64,000 nucleotides of DNA from the IMG/VR virus record IMGVR_UViG_3300028763_000006, positions 55,070 to 119,069 of that record. One strand, given 5' to 3'. The notes beneath the pieces were generated by a model that ran no database searches, was not told the DNA's origin, and saw only the letters and a list, made by a program, of their open reading frames with translations. The stretch is from a virus. Both the position numbers and the translations under genes were made by a program. Below, one piece after another: positions 54,062 to 60,738 of this stretch; the first letter of the stretch is position 1, and every line of letters starts with the position of its first letter.

Positions 54062-55024
54062 ATGAAAAAACAATTGATTTTAGTATGTGTGATTGTATTG
54101 GCAGTAATGTCATCTTGTATGAAACCTTATCAGGTACAAAAGTATCAGGAGATTAAACCAAATGAAACTGCTTATGTAATTCCATTAGAAAATGGAACTC
54201 AAGTTAATCAAAGTAAATTAAAATCCCAAACTTATCTCGAACAAAACAAAGTAGTTGCAAAACGTATTTACATTCCAACACAATGGCACAAGACAGGCAG
54301 GATGTCAAATAGTGGTGAATGGATTCCATCTGTTAGAGTTATTATTGTAGATCGTACTCCTGTTACACGTGAATGGAATGGTGCAGGTGGTGGATCAAAT
54401 AAAGCATCAAATGACGCAATTGAAGTAGAATCTAAAGAATCAATTGGATTTGCAGTTTGTATAACAGTAACAGCATCTATTCCAGAAGATTGGTCCACAT
54501 TATTCTTATATTCATATAGTGGAAGATCTTTAGCTGACTTGATGGACACTGATGTTCGAGGATATGTTCAAAAAAGTTTAACTACACAATTTGGTGATAG
54601 AAACTTAACAGGAGGACAGAACGATAGAAGTATTATTTTCTCTCAAATGTCAAAAGATGTAACAGAACACTTTGCATTATATGGTATCAAAATTATGAAC
54701 ATTGGTTCTGCTGGACAATTTACTTATTCTAATCCTAGTATTCAAGCAGCAATTAATGAAAAGTATTCATCTGAAATGAACATTAAAACTGCTGAGAATA
54801 AAGTAATTGCAGCTAATAAGTTTGCCAAAGCAAAAGCATCAATTGAAGCACAGAGTCATCTTGATGCAGACATTGCTATAAAATTAGCATTTGCAGATGC
54901 AGTAAAAAATGGTAAGCTTCAAATCCCAAACAATCTTACAATCGCTGGTGGAAATTTTTCAATGCTTGAATTATATGGATTGAAGAGTATGAATGCTATC
55001 ACTTCAACAAAATCAAAACGATAA
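54062..55024 (+). CDS. SPFH/prohibitin-like lipoprotein
   Basis: 320 residues. Lipoprotein signal peptide with lipobox VMSSC (C19), so probably membrane-anchored on the periplasmic side. An SPFH-like domain follows: ESIGFAVCITVTASIPEDWSTLFLYSYSGRSLADLM, then a helix-rich Ala/Lys region (NKFAKAKASIEAQSHLDADIAIKLAFADAV). SPFH proteins form ring assemblies on membranes. For a phage this could mean envelope stabilisation or blocking superinfection. Strong promoter and a membrane-protein partner next door. Confidence 0.75.
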   Translation: MKKQLILVCVIVLAVMSSCMKPYQVQKYQEIKPNETAYVIPLENGTQVNQSKLKSQTYLEQNKVVAKRIYIPTQWHKTGRMSNSGEWIPSVRVIIVDRTPVTREWNGAGGGSNKASNDAIEVESKESIGFAVCITVTASIPEDWSTLFLYSYSGRSLADLMDTDVRGYVQKSLTTQFGDRNLTGGQNDRSIIFSQMSKDVTEHFALYGIKIMNIGSAGQFTYSNPSIQAAINEKYSSEMNIKTAENKVIAANKFAKAKASIEAQSHLDADIAIKLAFADAVKNGKLQIPNNLTIAGGNFSMLELYGLKSMNAITSTKSKR

Positions 55025-55344
55025 TGAGAAACAAAATAATCAAATCATTGTTAGTTGTTCTTCTATTAATTTCTATTGGATTATCATACAAATTAGTTGT
55101 TTATAAAACAACACAAGATTATTCTGCAGTAGCAGCTAATCAACTCACTGATGATAATTCATATTATACATTAAAAACACAAAAAACAGCATTCAATTTT
55201 ATTGATGTTATATATGGTGTTTCTATCCTTGGCTCTTTAAGCTTATTCTACTTAATTTGGAAACCAAAAAAAGAAGTTGAATTAGATAATGTCATGGAAG
55301 ATGATTCAAATGAATTAAAAGAAGATGTAAAAGAAGAAGTCTAA
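55024..55344 (+). CDS. Two-pass membrane protein
   Basis: 106 residues with membrane segments IKSLLVVLLLISIGLSYKLVVY and FIDVIYGVSILGSLSLFYLIW, then an acidic cytoplasmic tail. It overlaps the SPFH lipoprotein stop by one base, suggesting a functional pair. Confidence 0.65.
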   Translation: MRNKIIKSLLVVLLLISIGLSYKLVVYKTTQDYSAVAANQLTDDNSYYTLKTQKTAFNFIDVIYGVSILGSLSLFYLIWKPKKEVELDNVMEDDSNELKEDVKEEV

Positions 55345-55366
55345 AAAATAATATTAAAATAAATTG

Positions 55367-55398
55367 AAAAATCCTTGCACACGCAAGGATTTTTTTTT
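55367..55398 (+). terminator. Terminator abutting a promoter
   Basis: AAAATCCTTGC pairs with GCAAGGATTTT, then T-run that becomes part of TATCTTTG. Confidence 0.85.
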
Positions 55399-55405
55399 AT
55401 CTTTG
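55398..55405 (+). promoter_or_regulatory. Host-type promoter box TATCTTTG
   Basis: TATCTTTGTA begins inside the U-tract of the preceding terminator; 46 bases ahead of the ATG at 55452. Confidence 0.7.
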
Positions 55406-55451
55406 TATTTAATATAATCATATAAAAACAATTTTTAAAAACTTATAAATT

Positions 55452-55625
55452 ATGGATTTTCAAACTGGTATATATGTAGGATTACTTATTATTTTTGTTA
55501 TAGTTGTATTAATATCACAATTATATAAAATCTCTAATGACGGAAAGAAAGATATTCTTGATGAAATGTTTAATAACGGTGACATTTCAACAGAATCATA
55601 CAAAAAATATAAAAATAAATTATGA
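55452..55625 (+). CDS. 57-residue membrane protein with SHOCT-like end
   Basis: One membrane segment (YVGLLIIFVIVVLISQLY) followed by GKKDILDEMFNNGDISTESYKKYKNKL, which resembles the SHOCT pattern ('L..L...G.IT..EY...K..L'). It lies behind its own promoter and overlaps the next start (ATGA). Too short for most ORF finders but well supported by context. Confidence 0.65.
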   Translation: MDFQTGIYVGLLIIFVIVVLISQLYKISNDGKKDILDEMFNNGDISTESYKKYKNKL

Positions 55626-55921
55626 AAGTAAAAAAATGTGATTTTACGCTCAAAGTATCAAATACAGTAGAGTGGTTGAAAGATATGGATGAATGGACAT
55701 GTCCATTAAGTATATCAGTTTGGATAAAAAAAGATGAATGTATGTATGATCAACATTTTACTGAGGATTTTCCAATATTAGATGATTTGGAAATTGAAGA
55801 ACCTGGTGAAGGCGATATGTACTACTACGGAGAAACCCCAGTCACACCAGAAGAAATGGTAATAAAATTACAGAAATTAGGATTTGAAGCAGAAATATTC
55901 ACAAAACCAAATTTTGATTAA
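55622..55921 (+). CDS. Hypothetical protein
   Basis: 99 residues, acidic, beta-rich start (KVKKCDFTLKVSNTVEWL) and a C-terminal helix (EEMVIKLQKLGFEAEIF). No family recognised. A 9-bp inverted repeat (GTAAAATCA/TGATTTTAC) lies just after it at about 55944-55974. Confidence 0.6.
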   Translation: MKVKKCDFTLKVSNTVEWLKDMDEWTCPLSISVWIKKDECMYDQHFTEDFPILDDLEIEEPGEGDMYYYGETPVTPEEMVIKLQKLGFEAEIFTKPNFD

Positions 55922-56015
55922 ATTTATCATGGAAGAAGAAATCGTAAAATCATATAATTTTATGTGATTTTACCGAACTATATTATGATATCAGAATAAA
56001 TTAAAAATTAAAAAT

Positions 56016-56240
56016 ATGAGTAAATATAAAATAACACAAGAATTATTAGTTAAAGTAAAATTACTTTATCCTGATTGTGATGTTTTTGAATCTAAAATAA
56101 AAAAAGACTTTATTGGAGTACGTAGGTTTCTTGGTAAATCAAAATACTACAGAGATGATAAAACAACATTTGAAGTTGATATGACATCAGTTGATTATTT
56201 TCATGTAGCAGAAGCTATTTTAGACACTAATAACTTATAA
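56016..56240 (+). CDS. Hypothetical protein
   Basis: 74 residues, basic first half, starting after a 94-base gap. No recognised motif. Confidence 0.55.
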   Translation: MSKYKITQELLVKVKLLYPDCDVFESKIKKDFIGVRRFLGKSKYYRDDKTTFEVDMTSVDYFHVAEAILDTNNL

Positions 56241-56241
56241 T

Positions 56242-56583
56242 ATGATAACTAAAACTTTGAACAATAAAACCTTTATATTCAAAGACTATGAAGAGCCAGA
56301 CTATAAAGAAATTTCATATGAAGGCAAAACATACAAATATAAACAAGGTGAAAACCAATACGGAAATAAAACATATTTTTACTATGGCACTACTCATAAT
56401 AAATATAATAAATATTTATTTTTTGGACCTATAATAGTAGAAACTGAGCCAAAATTATTATTTGAAATATATGGTCATATTGAATCTGAAATATTCACTA
56501 AGAATGAAGTACGAAATAACATTAAAGAAAAAGTAGATTTGATAAATAGAAGAGCAGAAATAAAAAGAGGAGAAATAATTTGA
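56242..56583 (+). CDS. Hypothetical protein
   Basis: 113 residues, beta-rich first half (NNKTFIFKDYEEPDYKEISYEG), helical basic end. One base after the previous stop. No family recognised. Confidence 0.55.
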   Translation: MITKTLNNKTFIFKDYEEPDYKEISYEGKTYKYKQGENQYGNKTYFYYGTTHNKYNKYLFFGPIIVETEPKLLFEIYGHIESEIFTKNEVRNNIKEKVDLINRRAEIKRGEII

Positions 56584-56584
56584 G

Positions 56585-56920
56585 ATGAATAAAAATTATG
56601 ATGATGGAAATTGGAATTGGAAATATGAATGCATATATGCAAATGAGACAAATGATCCAAATGATTATTATTATGTAATAGAATTTGATTCTTCAAATGA
56701 TTATGATTTCAACCCAGTTGATATTACATGTTTTTATAAACCTCTTGAAAATGTATTAGAAATACACAAAGAAAATACATTAATTAATTTTTTTGTTGAA
56801 AATTTTTCTGATATTAAGAATATACTAAATCCAATGATTAAATCATATAACGCAATCACATATCCAATATACGTAAGCAAAAAATCAATAAGAAGAGATA
56901 AATTAAATAATCTATCATGA
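56585..56920 (+). CDS. Hypothetical set B protein
   Basis: 111 residues, starts MNKNYDDGNWNWKYE and ends SIRRDKLNNLS, a shortened set B tail containing the next start. No domain recognised. Confidence 0.6.
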   Translation: MNKNYDDGNWNWKYECIYANETNDPNDYYYVIEFDSSNDYDFNPVDITCFYKPLENVLEIHKENTLINFFVENFSDIKNILNPMIKSYNAITYPIYVSKKSIRRDKLNNLS

Positions 56921-57147
56921 CATCAAAAGATATATGCAATAGAATATTATTCATTGATAATAGAATCTTCGGATTGAAAATACTTATGAATCGTTATTCA
57001 CTTAGTAATGATGAATATTTGGAATCATATAATAGCAAAGTTGAATTTGAAGAGGAAATAAAAAAACTTGAAAAAAACTTAAAATTAAATAGAATAAGAA
57101 AAGAAAAATTAAAAGAATTAAATGACATCAAAAGATATTTACAATAG
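56917..57147 (+). CDS. Set B protein, tandem copy 1
   Basis: 76 residues, MTSKDICNRILFIDNRIFGLKI to IRKEKLKELNDIKRYLQ. It runs 26 bases into the next copy, so its last residues (NDIKRYLQ) are the paralogue's first codons read in another frame. Helical. Confidence 0.65.
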   Translation: MTSKDICNRILFIDNRIFGLKILMNRYSLSNDEYLESYNSKVEFEEEIKKLEKNLKLNRIRKEKLKELNDIKRYLQ

Positions 57148-57337
57148 AATAATTAAAATAGAAACTTCATTATTCGGACTTAAAATTATTGTCAATAGCA
57201 ATTATGGAATTAATTGTAATCATATAGAAGCTATTAATGAAATTATTGAGTTAAAAAGAGAATTGTATATATTGAAAGATAAATTAATTAATATTAATAT
57301 AAGAAAAGAAAAATTAAAAAATCTCAATAACATATGA
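57122..57337 (+). CDS. Set B protein, tandem copy 2
   Basis: 71 residues, MTSKDIYNRIIKIETSLFGLKI to IRKEKLKNLNNI. Tandem duplicate of the preceding gene with identical start and tail; overlaps the next gene by 4 bases. Confidence 0.65.
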   Translation: MTSKDIYNRIIKIETSLFGLKIIVNSNYGINCNHIEAINEIIELKRELYILKDKLININIRKEKLKNLNNI

Positions 57338-57690
57338 TTGATTATAGCAAAGATATAATATTATCAAGAGAAATGAAAACTGTACATGAACAAATGTCTG
57401 ACAAATTATACGAAAATGTGAGATTGCTATGTAACGTAGAAACAAGAAATAAACAAATATACGTCTCATTATTTAATTACAATTATTTTAATTATGAGTA
57501 TCCTTATTTTGATGATCATGACGTAATATATAAAGTAGATAATGAAGATTTCTATAAAAACTTTAAAAAAATAAGAAAAATCAAAGGAGATTATAATAAT
57601 TCATACAAACCAATAAAATTTAAAACTGAACTTGAATGCCTAATATATTTGAAATCAATAGGTATTGATGAAGTTAGCCTAAATAATTAA
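57334..57690 (+). CDS. Hypothetical protein
   Basis: 118 residues, Tyr/Asn/Asp-rich, last gene before the tRNA operon. Helix at the start (SREMKTVHEQMSDKLYENV) then strands. No family recognised. Confidence 0.55.
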   Translation: MIDYSKDIILSREMKTVHEQMSDKLYENVRLLCNVETRNKQIYVSLFNYNYFNYEYPYFDDHDVIYKVDNEDFYKNFKKIRKIKGDYNNSYKPIKFKTELECLIYLKSIGIDEVSLNN

Positions 57691-57707
57691 AAATAATTAC
57701 ATGAAAG

Positions 57708-57739
57708 TTTGGTAAATTGAAAACTTTTTTGTACTTTTG
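57708..57739 (+). promoter_or_regulatory. Strong host-type promoter of the leucine tRNA operon
   Basis: TTTG (57708-57711), 20-base spacer, TACTTTTG (57732-57739). The AGTTTGGTAAAT context matches the promoter at 53976. Transcription would begin near 57745, about 50 bases ahead of the leader peptide. Confidence 0.8.
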
Positions 57740-57793
57740 TACTACATAATAAAAATAGAAAAAAATCACATTTTTAAGATAATATATACTGAT

Positions 57794-57886
57794 ATGAAAA
57801 ACTACAATAACATAATGAACTTGCTACTCTCAAACCTATTATTACAGAATAATCGGACTGAGAATATTATGTCATATCTATTGTAA
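57794..57886 (+). CDS. Leucine-rich leader peptide (attenuator)
   Basis: 30 codons from ATG 57794 to TAA 57884-57886. Eight are leucine: TTG-CTA-CTC (57821-57829), CTA-TTA-TTA (57836-57844) and CTA-TTG just before the stop. Other residues are mostly Asn, Ser, Met and Tyr. The codons are those read by the CAA, UAG, AAG and UAA tRNAs encoded downstream, whereas ordinary genes here use mostly TTA for leucine. The layout (leader, pairing RNA arms, terminator, then tRNA genes) is that of amino-acid attenuation as in the leu, his and trp operons. Its product is probably just a sensor. Confidence 0.85.
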   Translation: MKNYNNIMNLLLSNLLLQNNRTENIMSYLL

Positions 57887-57943
57887 CAAATAATATAAGC
57901 ATATTTAAAAACCTCAGTCATTTATTTGACTGAGGTTTTTTCT
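57810..57943 (+). promoter_or_regulatory. Transcription attenuator controlled by leucyl-tRNA supply
   Basis: Four arms are visible. Arm 1 (ACATAAT 57810-57816 and TCTCA 57828-57832) pairs with arm 2 (TGAGA 57859-57863 and ATTATGT 57866-57872). Arm 2 also pairs as GACTGAG (57856-57862) with arm 3 CTCAGTC (57913-57919): the antiterminator, extended by AATAA/TTATT. Arm 3 pairs with arm 4: ACCTCAGTCA (57911-57920) with TGACTGAGGT (57927-57936), then a T-run: the terminator. A ribosome stalled at the first leucine codons covers arm 1, freeing arm 2 to form the antiterminator. Confidence 0.85.
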
Positions 57944-57956
57944 TTTATAATAAAAT

Positions 57957-58041
57957 GCTCTGATGGTGGAATTGGCGATACACGAAGGTCTTAAAAACCT
58001 TTACATTAGAAACGATGCGGGTCCGAATCCCGCTCAGAGTA
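57957..58041 (+). tRNA. tRNA-Leu (anticodon UAA), first copy
   Basis: Acceptor GCTCTGA with TCAGAGT (first pair G-U), anticodon arm AAGGT-CTTAAAA-ACCTT (anticodon TAA, reads TTA), a long class II variable arm, T-arm GCGGG-TCCGAAT-CCCGC, discriminator A73. CCA is not encoded. Confidence 0.88.
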
Positions 58042-58046
58042 CAAAT

Positions 58047-58133
58047 GTTCCTGTGATGAAATTGGTAGCACATGCAAGACTTAAAATTTTGTGGATAGTA
58101 ATATCCGTGTCGGTTCAAGTCCGACCAGGAATA
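58047..58133 (+). tRNA. tRNA-Leu (anticodon UAA), second copy
   Basis: Acceptor GTTCCTG with CAGGAAT (G-U first pair), anticodon arm CAAGA-CTTAAAA-TTTTG (TAA), variable-arm hairpin GGATA/TATCC, T-arm GTCGG-TTCAAGT-CCGAC, A73. The body differs from the first copy, so it is not a recent duplicate. Confidence 0.85.
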
Positions 58134-58143
58134 CAAAAAAAAT

Positions 58144-58229
58144 GCTGATGTGGCGAAATGAATACGCGGCAGTCTAAGAAACTGTTTCTGAACAAAGTAA
58201 GAATGTGGGTTCAAGTCCCACCATCAGTA
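58144..58229 (+). tRNA. tRNA-Leu (anticodon AAG)
   Basis: Acceptor GCTGATG with CATCAGT (G-U first pair), D-arm GCG/CGC, anticodon arm GCAGT-CTAAGAA-ACTGT (AAG, reads CTT, and CTC if A34 becomes inosine), long variable arm, T-arm GTGGG-TTCAAGT-CCCAC, A73. A34 is rare in bacterial leucine tRNAs, which normally use GAG. Confidence 0.85.
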
Positions 58230-58236
58230 CAATAAT

Positions 58237-58310
58237 GACTGAGTGATGTAATTGGTAACCATGTCATCCTCAAAAGGTGAATTTTGTGGGTCCGAATCCC
58301 ATCTCAGTTA
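58237..58310 (+). tRNA. tRNA-Leu (anticodon CAA), short variable loop
   Basis: Acceptor GACTGAG with CTCAGTT (G-U first pair), anticodon arm TCATC-CTCAAAA-GGTGA (CAA, reads TTG), T-arm GTGGG-TCCGAAT-CCCAT, A73. The variable loop is only 5 bases (ATTTT), although leucine tRNAs normally have a long one. Confidence 0.78.
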
Positions 58311-58318
58311 CAAAAAAT

Positions 58319-58408
58319 GTTCCAGTGGCGAAACTTGGTTGAGACGCGTTAGATTTAGGATCTAATACAGTTAATGACACACTGCGGGTCCAAATCCCGC
58401 CTGGAATA
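58319..58408 (+). tRNA. tRNA-Leu (anticodon UAG)
   Basis: Acceptor GTTCCAG with CTGGAAT (G-U first pair), D-arm GCG/CGC, anticodon arm TTAGA-TTTAGGA-TCTAA (TAG, reads CTA and CTG), long variable arm, T-arm GCGGG-TCCAAAT-CCCGC, A73. Confidence 0.88.
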
Positions 58409-58410
58409 CA

Positions 58411-58452
58411 AAGTGTGAGTCAATTTTATTATAAAAATTGACTCACACTTTT
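58411..58452. terminator. Terminator of the tRNA operon
   Basis: 17-base arms AAGTGTGAGTCAATTTT and AAAATTGACTCACACTT around a 6-base loop, 2 bases after the last tRNA; short T-run. Confidence 0.85.
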
Positions 58453-58459
58453 AAATATA

Positions 58460-58888
58460 TCATAGATTAAATTTCTTTGTAGTATCTACTATATTTTTTC
58501 TATATAGATAATCTTTCATTTCTTCGTCTGTTAGGTGTCTAATATATCCTGTTGGAACCCATGCAAAGAAATCGTGTTCATCTATATCAGATAGTGAATT
58601 TCTTAATGCATACCCATAATACCATTCATAATTAACTAGCACATATTCTTTACTATAATCATTATCAGTAAATTTGTCAGTCGTCTTTTTTTCATTATGT
58701 CTATTATATAATACTGAGTCTAATTTTTCAATATATTCTTTATCTAATTTAACTATATCACCATCATAAACACCAGTATGAAATTCTGGCCTTTTTATAT
58801 AAAAAATCTCACCATATGTTTCATCTTTTGTTGGTTCTCTTTGCCATATATCTTTTGATTCATTTATGAATTGGTCATATTTTTTCAT
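58460..58888 (-). CDS. Set A protein with T4 capsid-targeting-like start
   Basis: 142 residues. It starts MKKYDQFINESK, very like the T4 internal-protein start MKTYQEFI.E, and ends TKKFNL (Leu as CTA). Last gene of a five-gene reverse operon. The middle has no known domain. A packaged or ejected protein is a reasonable guess, unproven. Confidence 0.7.
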   Translation of the reverse strand: MKKYDQFINESKDIWQREPTKDETYGEIFYIKRPEFHTGVYDGDIVKLDKEYIEKLDSVLYNRHNEKKTTDKFTDNDYSKEYVLVNYEWYYGYALRNSLSDIDEHDFFAWVPTGYIRHLTDEEMKDYLYRKNIVDTTKKFNL

Positions 58889-59316
58889 ATATTAAATTTA
58901 TTTGCGTCTTTTTTTATTTTAAATAATTCTTCTGCACCTTTTAATCCAATTTTCAAAAATTCATCTAATGGAATAATAACATTATCATGACTACGAATAT
59001 CAAATGATCTCATTTTAACTAAATCTATTGTATCTCTTAGATTTTCTGAATCACTCCAACTTTCATATACTTTAATATACCATATCCATTTGATATCAGA
59101 ATCTTTATAATATTCAATATCGGATTTATTTATCAATAAATTTTTTATAGTATGTTGATCTAAATTTGCATATTTATTAAATTCATCAAATGCTTCATAT
59201 TGTTTTTCTTCTGTTACATTTTCTAATAATATAAAAAAATTAAAATCCATACCATTAGATTTGCCTATTTTTCCATATGCTCTATTTTCATTAATATATT
59301 GATCAAAACTTTTCAT
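58885..59316 (-). CDS. Set A protein with T4 capsid-targeting-like start
   Basis: 143 residues, starts MKSFDQYINENR and ends ANKFNI. It overlaps both neighbours by 4 bases (ATGA). The middle (GMDFNFFILLENVTEEKQYEAF) is not recognised. Confidence 0.7.
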   Translation of the reverse strand: MKSFDQYINENRAYGKIGKSNGMDFNFFILLENVTEEKQYEAFDEFNKYANLDQHTIKNLLINKSDIEYYKDSDIKWIWYIKVYESWSDSENLRDTIDLVKMRSFDIRSHDNVIIPLDEFLKIGLKGAEELFKIKKDANKFNI

Positions 59317-59759
59317 AGATTAAATTTTTCTGAATTTTTTATTGATAGATATTTTTCATATTGTTCTGTATATTCAGACATTATCATATCCATGTAAACT
59401 TTGGTATTTTTAATATAGAATAAAAAATCCTCGTCATTATCGTCTTTTAAGTTCCAATTTGACCCTGCTTCTATTAATATTTTAATGATATTAATATTCT
59501 TTCTCATAGCAGCATAATGTAATGCTGTTCTTTCATAGGCATCTTGATAGTTAACATCAGCACCTTTTTCAATTAAATATTTAACTATATCTATTCTATT
59601 ATTATCTGCAGCTAATATTAATGATGAATATCCATATTTATTTATATTATTCACATCAACTTTTTTATTTTCTATGAATTCTATTACTACATTCAAATCT
59701 CCTTCACGACAAGCATCAGATAATTTTTCATATGATTCAAACATTTTTATATATTTCAC
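59313..59759 (-). CDS. Ankyrin-repeat protein with set A termini
   Basis: 148 residues, starts MKYIKMFESYEK and ends EKFNL (Leu as CTA). Ankyrin repeats are clear: YGYSSLILAADNNRIDIVKYLIEKGADVN and RTALHYAAMRKNINIIKILIEAGSNWN, flanked by partial repeats. A protein-binding module; with the terminal motifs it may be delivered or packaged with the virion. Confidence 0.85.
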   Translation of the reverse strand: MKYIKMFESYEKLSDACREGDLNVVIEFIENKKVDVNNINKYGYSSLILAADNNRIDIVKYLIEKGADVNYQDAYERTALHYAAMRKNINIIKILIEAGSNWNLKDDNDEDFLFYIKNTKVYMDMIMSEYTEQYEKYLSIKNSEKFNL

Positions 59760-60373
59760 ACCGTAGTTTTATTTTTTAATTTTGAAATTGCTTTTTTCAT
59801 TATATCAATTGTCAAATTACTAATTTCCATTATATTAAAATCTCCTTCAATTTCTGTGTTATGAGGATGTTCAATTTTAATTGACACTTTACTTAATGGT
59901 TTGCTTCCAATTACTTTTTGAGAATCATCTACTAATATATCAGCATACTTCCATTTATCCATTGATGAGTTAGCAAAAATAATATCATCATATTTGAATC
60001 CATAATGATCTAACCATTTTTTAGCTGATTCTTTTGATTCTTCTGTAGGTTGTTTAGTTACAATATTTAAAGTAAATCCATAAGTTTTTACGAAGTCGTA
60101 TATATTATTAATTGTATCAACTGCTCCTTTATATGGTTGTGCAATATCAAAAACTTCGGATTTTTTATTATCAAACCAAGTTTTAGATGATTCACCATTA
60201 TAGTCCATTGTTTCATACCAATGCCAATTTTGATCCTGAGTTATTTCTTTATCTGGAAAGTATTTTTTATATAAGGTGTTGTATGCATTGACAAAATCAC
60301 ATATTGTACCATCAATATCAATTCCAATTGTTATTTTATTTGTAAATGTTTCAAACATTTTTAGATGTTTCAT
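59756..60373 (-). CDS. 5'(3')-deoxyribonucleotidase-like HAD protein
   Basis: 205 residues. It starts MKHLKMFETF (set A) followed by HAD motif I GIDIDGTICDF (D19, D21), motif II IVTKQP, and motif IV ILVDDSQKV. This pattern fits the 5'-nucleotidase C type, which dephosphorylates dNMPs. It lacks the KFN(I/L) end and finishes NKTTV. The set A start is added directly ahead of the enzyme domain, suggesting a detachable tag. Confidence 0.8.
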   Translation of the reverse strand: MKHLKMFETFTNKITIGIDIDGTICDFVNAYNTLYKKYFPDKEITQDQNWHWYETMDYNGESSKTWFDNKKSEVFDIAQPYKGAVDTINNIYDFVKTYGFTLNIVTKQPTEESKESAKKWLDHYGFKYDDIIFANSSMDKWKYADILVDDSQKVIGSKPLSKVSIKIEHPHNTEIEGDFNIMEISNLTIDIMKKAISKLKNKTTV

Positions 60374-60639
60374 ATATTAAATTTATCTGTATTTTTTTTA
60401 ATTTTAACAAATTGCTGTAATCTTTTTTTGCTACCTGAAAAATCTAACAGATAAGATTTATTTATCCTAAATCCAAGATTTGTTTCATATGAATCCCAAT
60501 ATACATTTATAATTTTATGAACAGTATAATTATATAGATTGTGCATTTTTCCATCAAATGTTATAGGGCAGTCAAAAATAGCGTAATCTCCTACTTTTGG
60601 CTCATTTGGTTTATTTTCAAATGTTTTCAGATGTTTCAT
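60370..60639 (-). CDS. KVGDYA-domain protein with set A termini
   Basis: 89 residues: MKHLKTFENK, PKVGDYAIFDC, end DKFNI. Same layout as the proteins at 5235 and 5579. First gene of the reverse operon to 58460. Confidence 0.7.
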   Translation of the reverse strand: MKHLKTFENKPNEPKVGDYAIFDCPITFDGKMHNLYNYTVHKIINVYWDSYETNLGFRINKSYLLDFSGSKKRLQQFVKIKKNTDKFNI

Positions 60640-60647
60640 ATTGTTGA

Positions 60648-60664
60648 TTTTATTTATATATAAA
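60648..60664 (-). promoter_or_regulatory. Late-type TATATATA promoter motif
   Basis: Reverse-strand AATTTATATATAAATAA ahead of the five-gene set A operon. Confidence 0.45.
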
Positions 60665-60699
60665 TTATTTGAATATTATTTATTAAAAATGTGTTAATT

Positions 60700-60715
60700 T
60701 ATTTTTATATATAAC
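60700..60715 (+). promoter_or_regulatory. Late-type TATATATA promoter motif
   Basis: TATTTTTATATATAAC ahead of the 60739 gene. Confidence 0.45.
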
Positions 60716-60738
60716 ATAATAAAAATAAATTAATAATC

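Noticed and set aside
55931-55969. 12-codon ORF between 55921 and 56016 as another leader peptide
   Set aside because: No amino-acid bias of note and the inverted repeat after it lacks a U-tract.
57945-58214. Open frames on both strands across the tRNA genes (57945-58214 reverse, 57963-58148 forward)
   Set aside because: They run through three convincing tRNAs and show no codon bias or start signal; chance frames.
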